A DNA stretch of 64,000 nucleotides. It comes from CAYXDO01 sp964463485 (GTDB lineage Bacteria > Myxococcota > Kuafuiibacteriia > Kuafuiibacteriales > Kuafuiibacteriaceae). Shown here one piece after another: positions 44,304 through 52,987 of this stretch; the stretch's first letter is position 1; each line of letters begins with the position of its first letter. The stretch lies in NCBI GenBank assembly GCA_964463485.1, contig CAYXDO010000016.1:41493-105492 (forward strand), in the 5' to 3' direction. A model generated the notes under the pieces. That model did no database searches and was not told the DNA's origin. It saw only the letters and a list, made by a program, of their open reading frames with translations. The translations under genes and the position numbers were made by a program.

Positions 44304-45202
44304 TCAGCTATTCGGAGGTCAAAGCGAAGCTTCGCGCTTTCGAGGAGCGACGTCGGAAATTGGTGGGGATCAATCGCCGGAACGTCGAGCTCGTCTACGC
44401 TCACAACGCTCGCCGCGATTACCCGTTCGCTGACGACAAGCTCCTGGCCAAGGAGCGCTTCGTCACGGCCGGGGTCCCCACTCCAGAGACTTTCGCCGTG
44501 TGCGAGGGTCTGTTTTCCATCGCAGACGTCTTGGACTCGCTCGCGAGCCGGCAAAATTTCGTAGTCAAGCCGGCGAACGGCAGCGGGGGCGACGGCATTC
44601 TCGTGCTGAACGAGAGAGTCGCTTCGGGCGCGGGCTGGCGGCGCGCGGGCGGAGAGCTCGTCACTTTTGACGACCTGGAGCGCCACCTGGCCAATATCGT
44701 GTTTGGTGTGTACTCAGGCCAGCTCGAGGACCGTGCCTTCGTGGAGCGGCAAATCGTTCCTCACCCGCTGTTTGCCGGCCTGTGGTCGGACGGGCTTTGC
44801 GACGTGCGGGTCATTACTTTGGAGACCAAGCCCGTCATGTCCATGGTTCGAGTACCGACCCATCGCTCGCTGGGGCGGGCAAATCTGCATCAAGGCGGGA
44901 TCGGGCTCGCGGTCGACCTCGAGACCGGTCGTACCTTCCGAGCAGTGTCCATGGGTCGAACCTTGACCCACCACCCGGAATCGGGCGCGGAGCTGCTTGG
45001 GCTCGAGCTTCCTAGGTTTGACGAAATCCTCGACGTCTCTCGCCGCGCGGCAGCCTGCGTGCCCCTCGGATATCTCGGCGTCGACGTCGTGGTGGACGCT
45101 GGCGCCGGGCCCATGATTCTCGAAATCAACGCGCGTCCTGGGCTCGAGATTCAGAACGTCAACGGTGTCGGGCTCGGTCCCCGCGTCGAGCGTCTGCTAT
45201 GA
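44300..45202 (+). CDS. ATP-grasp alpha-L-glutamate ligase-like protein (RimK-related)
   Basis: 300 residues from ATG 44300, overlapping the 7TM gene stop. ATP-grasp features: FVVKPANGSGGDGILVLNER (ATP-binding loop with Lys), DVRVITLETKPV, and GYLGVDVVVDAG to ILEINARPGLEIQN (metal-binding Glu-x-Asn). Its family (E_lig type, RimK-related) attaches amino acids, often glutamate, to a peptide or protein C-terminus. Paired with the 7TM protein it may work in envelope peptide modification. Whether it acts on a RiPP here is unknown. Confidence 0.87.
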   Translation: MISYSEVKAKLRAFEERRRKLVGINRRNVELVYAHNARRDYPFADDKLLAKERFVTAGVPTPETFAVCEGLFSIADVLDSLASRQNFVVKPANGSGGDGILVLNERVASGAGWRRAGGELVTFDDLERHLANIVFGVYSGQLEDRAFVERQIVPHPLFAGLWSDGLCDVRVITLETKPVMSMVRVPTHRSLGRANLHQGGIGLAVDLETGRTFRAVSMGRTLTHHPESGAELLGLELPRFDEILDVSRRAAACVPLGYLGVDVVVDAGAGPMILEINARPGLEIQNVNGVGLGPRVERLL

Positions 45203-47106
45203 GTGCGGCGCGACGCGATCGGCTGTGGCCGGTTCTGAGTGTGCTCGTCGGCCTGCTGCTGAGTGTCGGCGTGCTCGAGAGTTACGCCCGTCAGCGCGAG
45301 GCCGATCCCATCGACATCGAGATTCACGCGGCCCAGTTCGTGCCCGAGGACGACCAAGCGATCTCTGCGGAGGTGGTCGGAGCGGCGCACGCGCGAGCCC
45401 GCACTGCCGCACTCCGGGGTGACATCGAGGCGGCGATCGGTCTGCTCGAGACCGAGCTCGAAGGCGCGAAAAACGCACCTATTCTGCTACTCGAGCTCGG
45501 CCATTGGCGCTCCGTGCACGGCGACCATCGCTTGGCGCTCGAAGTCTTGACGCAGGCGCGCGCCGTCGCGCCGAAGGACGCTCGAATCGCCTTCGAGCTC
45601 GGGCTCGCGCACAAACGCGCGGGCGATGCCGAGAGCGCGGAGCGAGAGCTTCGGGCGGCGTTGGCGCTCAACGCTTCCCACTCGAGCGCGAGAGTCGCGC
45701 TCGGTGACTTGCTGAGAAGGCGCGATGCGCTCGACGAGGCGATTCAAATCCTGACGCCCGCCACGAGCTCCGGCGGAAATGACGAGCGGGCTCGCGCCTC
45801 CGTCGCTCTGGGTCGTGCGCTCCTCGGAGCAAAAAAACGGGCCGACGCCGACCGAGCCTTCGAACAAGCGATCCTCTGGGCTCCTGCACAGCCCGAAATC
45901 CGAGTCTCGATTGCGAGGGCCCTCCTCGAGTCGGGTGGGAAGTCGGAGGCGCCGCGAGCCCTGGCGCTCGTCACGATCGCTGCGCAGCTGGCCCCCGACG
46001 TCGCCGACGTATATGTCGCACTCGGCCGAGCCCGCGAAGCCCTCGACGAAGACTCTCAAGCCCTCGAAGCCTACGAACGTGCCCTTCGCATCGATCCCGC
46101 CGACCGATTTGCGCGGATCCGAACGATCCGACTCACCCTGGCTCGAGGTGACTACGTCGGAGCTCGTATTCGCTCGGAGCGACTCGTCTCGGACGCTCCG
46201 GAGGTCCCCGAGCACCACTTCCTGCTGGGGCTGGTGGCCGCGCGGGCTGAGCGCGCCGAAGACTCCCGCGCCGCCTACCGGGCCGCGATCGATCGCGCGC
46301 GAGGGCAGTATCCGGAGGCCTTCTTCAACCTTGGGTTGCTCGAAGCCAAGACGGGCCGCTCCGCTGAGGCCGCGGCCGCCTATGAGACGGCGATCGCCCA
46401 GCGGCCTGACTATCTCGAGGCCCACAACAACTTGGGCCTCCTCCACTCGGCCCTGAAGAATTGGGACCGCGCCGAAACCGCGTTCCGCCGCGCGCTGGAG
46501 CTCGATCCGACATACTCACCCGCTTGGTTCAACCTCGGAATGGGTCAGTTGGGCCGGGGACAGCTGGACGCCGCGATCGACGCCCTCAAGCAAGCAGCGA
46601 AGGTCGATCCAAAAGGCAAGAAGGCCCGCCTCGAGCTCGGCGTAGCGTACGCCAAGAGCGGCCGGCTCGACGAGGCCATCGCCACCTATCAGAGTCTGCT
46701 CGCCGAAGAACCCAGGTATGTGACCGCGATCTACGACCTGGGTCTCGCCTTCGAGGCCAAGGGCCAGCTCGACAAGGCCCGCGACCAACTCGAAAGGGCT
46801 CTGGCGCTCGACCCAGAACACCAACGCTCGAGGCGCAAGCTCGTGAGTATCTCCCTCGCGCTCGGTCAGTTCGAGGTCGCTCGCGGCCACGCCGCCGAGG
46901 CCCTCGAACGCGAACCTGGTCATCGTTCGAGCCGCCTGCTCCTCGCCAAAGCGCTCGCGTCCCTCGGGCGTGACGCGGAATGCCGCGCCGCCGTGGAGCA
47001 AGCGGGCGTCGACAGAACCGCTCCCGAGGGAGCCCATGACTTCGAAGCCGCCCTCGCTTCGTGCAGTAACCCATCCCCGACATCCCCGACAAAGGATTCA
47101 AAATGA
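45199..47106 (+). CDS. Membrane-anchored TPR-repeat protein
   Basis: 635 residues; ATG 45199 overlaps the previous stop. One N-terminal membrane helix (WPVLSVLVGLLLSVGVLES) then about twelve TPR units, recognisable by the A-x3-G and A-x6-Y/A positions (ALEVLTQARAVAPKDARIAF, AERELRAALALNASHSSARV, AETAFRRALELDPTYSPAWF). TPR arrays bind peptides or proteins. Its place between envelope proteins suggests a scaffold, perhaps for the 7TM/ATP-grasp pair. No enzymatic motif. Confidence 0.88.
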   Translation: MSAARRDRLWPVLSVLVGLLLSVGVLESYARQREADPIDIEIHAAQFVPEDDQAISAEVVGAAHARARTAALRGDIEAAIGLLETELEGAKNAPILLLELGHWRSVHGDHRLALEVLTQARAVAPKDARIAFELGLAHKRAGDAESAERELRAALALNASHSSARVALGDLLRRRDALDEAIQILTPATSSGGNDERARASVALGRALLGAKKRADADRAFEQAILWAPAQPEIRVSIARALLESGGKSEAPRALALVTIAAQLAPDVADVYVALGRAREALDEDSQALEAYERALRIDPADRFARIRTIRLTLARGDYVGARIRSERLVSDAPEVPEHHFLLGLVAARAERAEDSRAAYRAAIDRARGQYPEAFFNLGLLEAKTGRSAEAAAAYETAIAQRPDYLEAHNNLGLLHSALKNWDRAETAFRRALELDPTYSPAWFNLGMGQLGRGQLDAAIDALKQAAKVDPKGKKARLELGVAYAKSGRLDEAIATYQSLLAEEPRYVTAIYDLGLAFEAKGQLDKARDQLERALALDPEHQRSRRKLVSISLALGQFEVARGHAAEALEREPGHRSSRLLLAKALASLGRDAECRAAVEQAGVDRTAPEGAHDFEAALASCSNPSPTSPTKDSK

Positions 47107-48257
47107 TCATCCGCACGCTCCGCCCTTCATCCCTCGGTGTTCTCTCCGTTCTGTTGCTCGTGAGTTGCAGTCACGAGGTGAGTCCATTGACGCAAGTCGA
47201 CACCGGCGCTCCAGATGCCGGGCGACCCGCGGACGACGCAGGAGAAGAGCTCGCCGACATCCTGGAAGTCGACGAGTATCCGGACGCCGTGGCGGATGCT
47301 GGAGCTCCGACCGACTTAGGGCCTCGGCCCGATGGCGGCCCGCAGCCGGATGGCGGCCCGCAGCCGGATGGTGGCCCGCAGGCGGATGGCGGCCCGCAAC
47401 CGGACGCGTCCATCACCGCAGATAGCGGGATCGATCCCACGGCGCCCGACGAGATCCTCTTTCAAGAGGGTTTGGCAGCGTACAACGCGCTCGACTACGC
47501 CGGAGCGCGTGCGAAATTCGATCAGCTCTGGACCATGTATCCAGCCTCCCGGCGGCACGACAACGCGGGCTATCTCCGCGGTCGCTGTCGCTATGAGCTC
47601 GCCGACAATGCCGGCGCGATCAGCACGCTGCTCGAAATGCGATCGACCTATCCGAGCTCTCCGTTCACGAGCGCGGCGGCCTACTACACCGGCCGCGCCC
47701 GGTATCGCTTGTTGGACTATGCAGGCGCGCTGGCGGATTTTCGCTCGGCCGTCATCGATCTGTCGGGCCTATACGTCGACAACGCCGCTTACTACGTGGG
47801 GCGCTGTGAGTATGAGCTCGGTGACCTCGCCGGGGCCCAAACGGACTTGGCGGCGATGGAGACGAACTACCCGGCCAGCACCTACGTGGACAATGCGAGG
47901 TATTATCTCGGCCGAGCCTTCTACGACGCCCGAGACTATAACGGCGCCGTCGGCCCATTCGGGCGCGTCTTCCAGACCCCAGGATCGATCTACTCGGACG
48001 ACGCGCGATATTATCTCGGTCGAAGCAAATACGCGCTCGGCACGCTCAACACGGCTTTGGTCGATTTCGAACGACTCATGACCGACAGCCCCACCAGCCA
48101 GTACGCAGACAACTCCCTCTACTACGAGGTCCGCATTCATACGGACCTGAACGATTGCGCTTCCGCTCGAACCCAGTTGAACCGACTCACCTCGACCTTC
48201 CCAGCGAGCACGCTCCTCCCGCGCGCGCAGACCTACCTCGCTCAGGGCGGCTGCTGA
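47103..48257 (+). CDS. Lipoprotein with PDGGPQ tandem repeats and TPR-like (YbgF-type) domain
   Basis: 384 residues. Lipobox Cys (VLSVLLLVSC) in the first 25 residues. An acidic linker contains five tandem PDGGPQ-type hexapeptides encoded by an 18-base repeat at 47325-47404, and is likely prone to length change. The C-terminal 260 residues are TPR/YbgF-like helix pairs with a regular Tyr/Ala/Arg pattern (YNALDYAGARAKFDQLWTMY, ARYRLLDYAGALADFRSAVI, GRAFYDARDYNGAVGPFGRV). In other bacteria such repeats bind TolA/Pal. ATG 47103 overlaps the preceding stop. Confidence 0.85.
   Translation: MIIRTLRPSSLGVLSVLLLVSCSHEVSPLTQVDTGAPDAGRPADDAGEELADILEVDEYPDAVADAGAPTDLGPRPDGGPQPDGGPQPDGGPQADGGPQPDASITADSGIDPTAPDEILFQEGLAAYNALDYAGARAKFDQLWTMYPASRRHDNAGYLRGRCRYELADNAGAISTLLEMRSTYPSSPFTSAAAYYTGRARYRLLDYAGALADFRSAVIDLSGLYVDNAAYYVGRCEYELGDLAGAQTDLAAMETNYPASTYVDNARYYLGRAFYDARDYNGAVGPFGRVFQTPGSIYSDDARYYLGRSKYALGTLNTALVDFERLMTDSPTSQYADNSLYYEVRIHTDLNDCASARTQLNRLTSTFPASTLLPRAQTYLAQGGC
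47325..47404 (+). repeat. 18-base tandem repeat inside lipoprotein gene
   Basis: About four and a half copies of GATGGCGGCCCGCAGCCG encoding Pro-Asp-Gly-Gly-Pro-Gln. Copies differ at one or two positions. Because the unit is a multiple of three, slippage would change linker length without breaking the frame. Confidence 0.9.
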
Positions 48258-48260
48258 CCC

Positions 48261-49466
48261 ATGGCACGAGCTTGGATCGCCCTCGCGATCCTCCTGACCG
48301 CCGGAAGCGGTCGCGCCGACACTCCCAAGACAGGGTTGCGGTGGCGGGGCTCGATCGCCGCTGCCTTCGGAACCACCGGCGGAGTAGGGCATCGTGAGGT
48401 CACCGCGCCCGTCTTCGATCTGAGCGCTTCGATCAAACCTTCGCTGAGGCTGGGTGACTTCCGCTTCGCCGTGCCTCTCTCACTCAGTCATGTCGAGCGT
48501 ATCGACCAGCCCTTCGACACGACCTCCGGGGAGCTCGGGCTGATCGCGGGGTGGCGAGTCAGCTCGTGGCTGCGCTTGGGAGTCGACGGGGGTCTCGGAG
48601 CGACGGGTAAGTTTGGCTGGCCGGACTCGTTCCAGCCGCGCTCGGGCGAGCTCGTGTCCACCGATCGATTTTCTCATTTCGATCGCAGCGTCGGAGCGAG
48701 AGCCGTAGTCGGTGTTGCCAAGGGTCACCGACTCTTCGCGCGCGTCGAATACTTGCTCGAAGACGGAACCAACGACCCGAGCTTCCAGCCCGTCCTGTGG
48801 CCCGATCACATCGCGCCTTCCGATCACGCCCTGGCGTCGCTGGACGTGGGTTGGCGGCATCGTCGCAAGCGGCTCGGGATCGGAGTCGGCTTGCGACTGT
48901 CCGAGAGACGGGACTTCTTTCGGTTTGCGCAGGACGCCGGTACGGGACAGACTCACGCGAGCCCGGGCGGGTCGCCCGCGAATCCGCTCAGGCACCTCCT
49001 CGGCCTCGCCCCATCCGTCGACGCGAGGTTTGCCATCTCTCGGCGATTTCGCGGGAAGGCCGCCTACACCCTCGAGATCGTCGACGACCCTTTTCAAGGC
49101 TACCGTTCTTCGGTATCCCACCGGCCGGAGGTCGCGGTCGAGTATCGGTCGCGTGCGAGAGTGTCGGTGAAGGCCTGGGTCGGGGTCGATCTGAAGCGCT
49201 ACGGCGAGGATTCCTACGCGGTCGTGGGTTCGCACCCGCCGCTCGACGACGGAGAACGTAGATATGACCGGCGCGGCCGCCTCGGCATCTCCGGGGCGGC
49301 TCCGCTGATGAAACACGTTTGGCTCACCGCGGAGGCGCGAGGGTTGGTGCGGTCGACCAACTTCCCGGACTATCAGGCCTCCGTGTACCCATCGAACCGA
49401 AAGTACGACATCGACTGGGACTACGAGGGTTGGACCGTGTTGCTAGGGCTGCGCGTGACGAAGTGA
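48261..49466 (+). CDS. Outer-membrane beta-barrel-like protein
   Basis: 401 residues from ATG 48261, which follows the previous stop after 3 bases. A signal peptide (WIALAILLTAGSGRA) ends in A-D. The rest is a run of alternating-polarity strands ending in aromatic residues (LRLGVDGGLGATGKFGW, HRLFARVEYLL, LGIGVGLRLSERR, KAAYTLEIVDDPF, WTVLLGLRVTK), the usual pattern of transmembrane beta strands. No specific family is recognised. It is the last gene of the overlapping 42.7-49.5 kb set. Confidence 0.75.
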   Translation: MARAWIALAILLTAGSGRADTPKTGLRWRGSIAAAFGTTGGVGHREVTAPVFDLSASIKPSLRLGDFRFAVPLSLSHVERIDQPFDTTSGELGLIAGWRVSSWLRLGVDGGLGATGKFGWPDSFQPRSGELVSTDRFSHFDRSVGARAVVGVAKGHRLFARVEYLLEDGTNDPSFQPVLWPDHIAPSDHALASLDVGWRHRRKRLGIGVGLRLSERRDFFRFAQDAGTGQTHASPGGSPANPLRHLLGLAPSVDARFAISRRFRGKAAYTLEIVDDPFQGYRSSVSHRPEVAVEYRSRARVSVKAWVGVDLKRYGEDSYAVVGSHPPLDDGERRYDRRGRLGISGAAPLMKHVWLTAEARGLVRSTNFPDYQASVYPSNRKYDIDWDYEGWTVLLGLRVTK

Positions 49467-49569
49467 CCCGTGCGTCGAGCTCCCGCTCCCCCCGGTCCAA
49501 CTGATCCGCGAGAGCTAGGCGCCCGAGCGAAATCGTGCTTGAGTGTCTCTGAGCACCAGGCCCTGAGCT

Positions 49570-49839
49570 ATGAAATCACTCGCTCCCTCAACGGACGTCG
49601 TCCTCTCCGAGATGCAGGACGGCACCGCCGTACTGCTTCACCTGCGGACGAAGTTCTATTTCACGCTCAACGCCACGGGCCTCTTCTGCTGGAAGCAACT
49701 CGAACAGGGCGTGGAAGGCGATCGGCTCCCTAGTCTGCTCGCAGCTCGATTTCAGGTTGACGAAGCGACCGCTCGCCGGGACGTCTCGGCCCTGCTTCAG
49801 CAACTCACCGACGAGGAGCTCCTGGTGAGTCGTTCCTAA
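49570..49839 (+). CDS. PqqD-family peptide-recognition protein (RRE, lasso B1-like)
   Basis: 89 residues. The winged-helix PqqD fold is clear: VVLSEMQDGTAVLLHLRTKF, FTLNATGLFCWKQLEQG (the N-x-T/G-x3-W pattern), and a C-terminal helical part (VDEATARRDVSALLQQLTDE). PqqD-like proteins bind the leader of RiPP precursors and present them to modifying enzymes or to the B2 protease. The stop is 2 bases before the next start, so it is translationally coupled to the nucleotidyltransferase-like gene. Confidence 0.85.
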   Translation: MKSLAPSTDVVLSEMQDGTAVLLHLRTKFYFTLNATGLFCWKQLEQGVEGDRLPSLLAARFQVDEATARRDVSALLQQLTDEELLVSRS

Positions 49840-49841
49840 TC

Positions 49842-50864
49842 ATGCGCAAGCTCCTCGAGACGTTCGTCCGCATACCGAGAATTCCAGCGACCTCCGCCAT
49901 CGAGGAACGTCGTCTCGTCTTTCTTGGCCTGGGCCTCCTACGTCGCGCTCCAGGTGCCGTGAAGAGGTCGCTGATCCGCGGAGCCGACCCACAGCTGGCG
50001 CTCACCATCGCCGAGCGATTCGCCGTCGCCCCGCGCTTCGTCTCCGTCCTGGCGCGAGCCAAAGTCTGGGACGAGCTCCCCGCCGACGTGGCAGCCCGCG
50101 CTCGAGAAATTTGCGAACAAACTCACGCCGCGAATGCCGCGCTCCTCGCGGACCTCGTTTCCATCGCCGAGGCTTTGGATGCGGAAAGACTACCCTACGC
50201 CGCCACCAAGGGCTCGGCGATCTTGGTCGCGCACCACAGCTTCGTGGGAGAGCGCCACCTCGACGACATCGATCTGTTGGTCCGCGCGACGGATCTCCCT
50301 CGCGTCGACACCCTACTCACTGACCTCGGGGCGACGACGGAGCGGTCGCCCGTCAACGTCGATCTCCATCCGCTCACGGTCCGCACGGCCTTGGGCACGA
50401 AGGTCGAGGTGCACGTGCGCCTCCCGCGAGGGGACCAGGCGGGAGTGCTCGACCGCGCGACCCCGACCGAATGGCGCACACGCCGCGTCCGAGCCGAAAG
50501 CTCGAAGGACCTCATCAACCACCTTTGTCATCACGTGATCGCTCAACACATCGAAGATCCAAGGCCGTTGCCGCGGCATCTCGTCGATGTCGCTCACCTG
50601 AAGTCGACCTGCGAGCCAGAGATGTTCGATCCCAGGGTTCCGGAGGTGCGCCTCTCGCTCGAGCTTCTCGCCCTGATCGAACGTTTCCAGGACGACGACA
50701 GAATCGAGAAGCTCTTTGCCTCGTGGCTCTTTCCCACTCATCACAGCCTGATTCCGAGCGGGATCGCGAGCCGTCGCGGCGCGGCCGAACAGGGGTCCAG
50801 AGTGAGGCCACCCAACTGGACGAGAGTTCGATCGGGTTTGGTCTTTCGCGTGGCCGAGTTCTGA
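49842..50864 (+). CDS. NTP_transf_5-type nucleotidyltransferase (RiPP-cluster associated)
   Basis: 340 residues. The domain opens with a helical part, then YAATKGSAILVAHHSFVGER directly followed by HLDDIDLLV, where the D-x-D-type metal site of PF14907-like nucleotidyltransferases is expected. Members occur in lasso-peptide and related clusters beside HprK-like kinases and B2 proteins, probably modifying the peptide. Its own substrate cannot be read from sequence. It is 2 bases after the PqqD-like gene. Confidence 0.8.
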   Translation: MRKLLETFVRIPRIPATSAIEERRLVFLGLGLLRRAPGAVKRSLIRGADPQLALTIAERFAVAPRFVSVLARAKVWDELPADVAARAREICEQTHAANAALLADLVSIAEALDAERLPYAATKGSAILVAHHSFVGERHLDDIDLLVRATDLPRVDTLLTDLGATTERSPVNVDLHPLTVRTALGTKVEVHVRLPRGDQAGVLDRATPTEWRTRRVRAESSKDLINHLCHHVIAQHIEDPRPLPRHLVDVAHLKSTCEPEMFDPRVPEVRLSLELLALIERFQDDDRIEKLFASWLFPTHHSLIPSGIASRRGAAEQGSRVRPPNWTRVRSGLVFRVAEF

Positions 50865-50907
50865 CGTCGGAGGTCGGACTGTCGATGCCGGAGCATCCGG
50901 GACTCCT

Positions 50908-51879
50908 ATGAAGCGGTCATTTCACGGGCTCGGCCTCGAAGTTCGCGACCAAGGCCTGATGAGTATGTTCTCTCTGCTCGCCCGCCTCGACGAGCACGAA
51001 GGAAACACCGCGCTGACCCTGCGGCTCCACGCGAGCCCGTCGGTTGCCGACGTGGAGGCCTCCAGCCGCGAGGTCGCCCGCTTCACGCATGGGAGCATTC
51101 GGGGGCTGATTCGGAGCGGCGGATTCTGCGTGTTCGACGGCCGCTCGAAGATCGAGGTGAGTGCCAACTCACTCGATTTCTGGGTCGACCCGGCCTCCCT
51201 CGCCGACGGCTACACCTTTCGGTCGACTACGTCCTTCATCGCCTTCACGCTCGCGCTTCGCCTTCGAGGTTGGTTTCATCACCACGCAGGGCTGTTGATC
51301 TCAACCGGCGGATCGCCCGTGTTGCTACTGGGAGAGGGTGGGGCGGGCAAGACGACCACCACGCTCGCGTGCCTCGAGGCTGGCTTCGAGTACGGATCCG
51401 ACGATGCGACCTTCGTGACGAGAGACCTCTCCTTGTTGGGTACGCCCTCGCTGTTCCATGTGTCAGAGCGAACCGCGATCGCCTTTCCAAGGCTCGCTCC
51501 GTGGCTCGGCCCGCGCTACCGAGAGAACAACGACAAACGAGAGCTCGATCCACGAAGCGCCTTCCCCGGCCAGGAGCGCCGCTCCACGAGCGCACCCCGC
51601 GTGATCCTTATGCCCTCGATCCACGCCGAGCCCACCGAGCTCGTGCCGTGGTCTCAGGCGGAGACCTTTGGTGCCCTAGTCACTGCGAGCGCCTTCGTGA
51701 TCTTGGATGGCATGCCCCTGGTGTCCGAACAGCTCGACGTCGAACGACGCCTCGCCTCCTCCGCAGTCGGCGCGGAGCTTCGGTTGGGACCAGATGCTTT
51801 GGCGGACCTGTCGATCATCCCTCGCCTCATTCGCGAGGTCGAAGTCGAAGCTCGACTCCGAGCGCTCCGAGCGCCGTGA
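50908..51879 (+). CDS. HprK-like kinase (RiPP-cluster type)
   Basis: 323 residues. The P-loop LGEGGAGKTTTT (142-153) is preceded by HHHAGLLISTGGSPVLL and followed by EYGSDDATF, matching the order of motifs in HPr kinase/phosphorylase. The N-terminal part is unlike true HprK and no HPr is encoded nearby. HprK homologues with this context phosphorylate lasso-type peptides. Its stop overlaps the GTG of the next gene. Confidence 0.83.
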   Translation: MKRSFHGLGLEVRDQGLMSMFSLLARLDEHEGNTALTLRLHASPSVADVEASSREVARFTHGSIRGLIRSGGFCVFDGRSKIEVSANSLDFWVDPASLADGYTFRSTTSFIAFTLALRLRGWFHHHAGLLISTGGSPVLLLGEGGAGKTTTTLACLEAGFEYGSDDATFVTRDLSLLGTPSLFHVSERTAIAFPRLAPWLGPRYRENNDKRELDPRSAFPGQERRSTSAPRVILMPSIHAEPTELVPWSQAETFGALVTASAFVILDGMPLVSEQLDVERRLASSAVGAELRLGPDALADLSIIPRLIREVEVEARLRALRAP

Positions 51880-52652
51880 TCACCGTCGACATCATGACTC
51901 GCCCCATGAGTGCGGCGAACGAGCTCGTGCGGAAGCTCGGCCCTCACGTCCACCGAGTCTACGTCGAGGCCTTCGGCGAGCCCGCTCCGTTTCGAAGTCG
52001 TTTCACTTCGTACCTTCAAAGACTCGGGACGACCCTCGGCCCCAGGCGTCCGCGCGAGTCAGAGATCTTCGGGTCGTACGCGGCCGTCGACGCGCGACTC
52101 ACGAGGCCCTTTGGGCACCGCGGTTTCGACCAGGTGGCTCCTGAGCTCCGGGCGAATCCGCCGGATTTGCTCGTTCTGCTCGGTTCTAGCTTGGTTCCTG
52201 AGTCGATCATTCGCTCCCCACGCCTCGGATGTCTGAATGTGCACCTCGGGCTGGCGCCTCGTTATCGCGGGCTATTCACGACTGAGTGGGCGATCCTCTT
52301 TGGAGAGCTCGAGGGTATCGGGGTGACGATTCACGAGGTCACGCCGGCGGTCGACGCCGGCAGAGTGGTGGCGCGCGGGTGGCCGAAACTGGAGGCGAGG
52401 GATGACGCGCGCTCCATCGACCTGAGGCTGCTCGCGCTCGGAACCGATCTGATTCGAGAGGTCGTAGCTGGCCTCGAAGCGGGCCAAAGGCTGGCGCCCG
52501 AGTCGCAGAGCTCGAAGGGGCGGCTGTTCCTTCGACGAGAGTTCCTACCGGCTCACGCGAAGCTCGTCGAAGAGCGGGTGCGCGCCGGCATGATTTCGAG
52601 CTTCAGCCCGCGATCGCGAAAACGTGTCGAGGGTCCCTTTTGGAGAACCTAG
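51876..52652 (+). CDS. Formyltransferase-family enzyme (Fmt/PurN-like fold)
   Basis: 258 residues from GTG 51876 (overlapping the previous stop, GTGA). LLVLLGSSLVPESIIRSPR leads to LGCLNVHLGLAPRYRG, giving the catalytic N121 and H123 of formyl-THF-dependent transferases, and VTIHEVTPAVDAGRVV supplies D160. The Met-tRNA-binding C-terminal domain of Fmt is missing, so it is not the housekeeping Fmt. In this context it may formylate a peptide amine or a sugar amine; that is inference. It ends the plus-strand RiPP-type run. Confidence 0.83.
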   Translation: MITVDIMTRPMSAANELVRKLGPHVHRVYVEAFGEPAPFRSRFTSYLQRLGTTLGPRRPRESEIFGSYAAVDARLTRPFGHRGFDQVAPELRANPPDLLVLLGSSLVPESIIRSPRLGCLNVHLGLAPRYRGLFTTEWAILFGELEGIGVTIHEVTPAVDAGRVVARGWPKLEARDDARSIDLRLLALGTDLIREVVAGLEAGQRLAPESQSSKGRLFLRREFLPAHAKLVEERVRAGMISSFSPRSRKRVEGPFWRT

Positions 52653-52987
52653 ATCGCCGCAGGATCGGGCACGGGCACGGACACGGGAACGGCATTTTCG
52701 GGACCTCGGCGGCTGTCGAGGAGATCAACGACGGTCTGCGCCACGCGCGAAGCACTTCAGGAACCCAAGCCGTCTCTCGATGAGTGAGACCCTGGCTCGC
52801 TAGCCGGCCAGTAGCGTCGAAATTCCGGGCGGCTCTGCAAGGACTTCGTGCCCGTGCCCGTGCCCGTGCCCGATCCTATCCTGCCTCACGATCCTAATCC
52901 TGCCTCACGATCCTAATCCTGCCTCCAAAGTGATCACCTATGAGATCGAGCTAGGCGCGCCAGGGCGAAGGCGGCTATGGTGACTCC
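52653..52987. repeat. Inverted GGGCACGGG repeats around a decayed four-helix-bundle-type gene end
   Basis: Left arm 52661-52687 (AGGATCGGGCACGGGCACGG and onward) and right arm 52847-52877 (its reverse complement, ending GCCCGATCCT) enclose about 160 bases. On the minus strand the interior reads ASRVAQTVVDLLDSRRGP with an in-frame stop before it, then Val-Pro repeats across the left arm, similar to the C-terminus of S23-like four-helix-bundle proteins in related bacteria. Two 19-base tandem copies (CCTGCCTCACGATCCTAAT) follow at 52880-52917. No gene is intact here. Confidence 0.6.
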
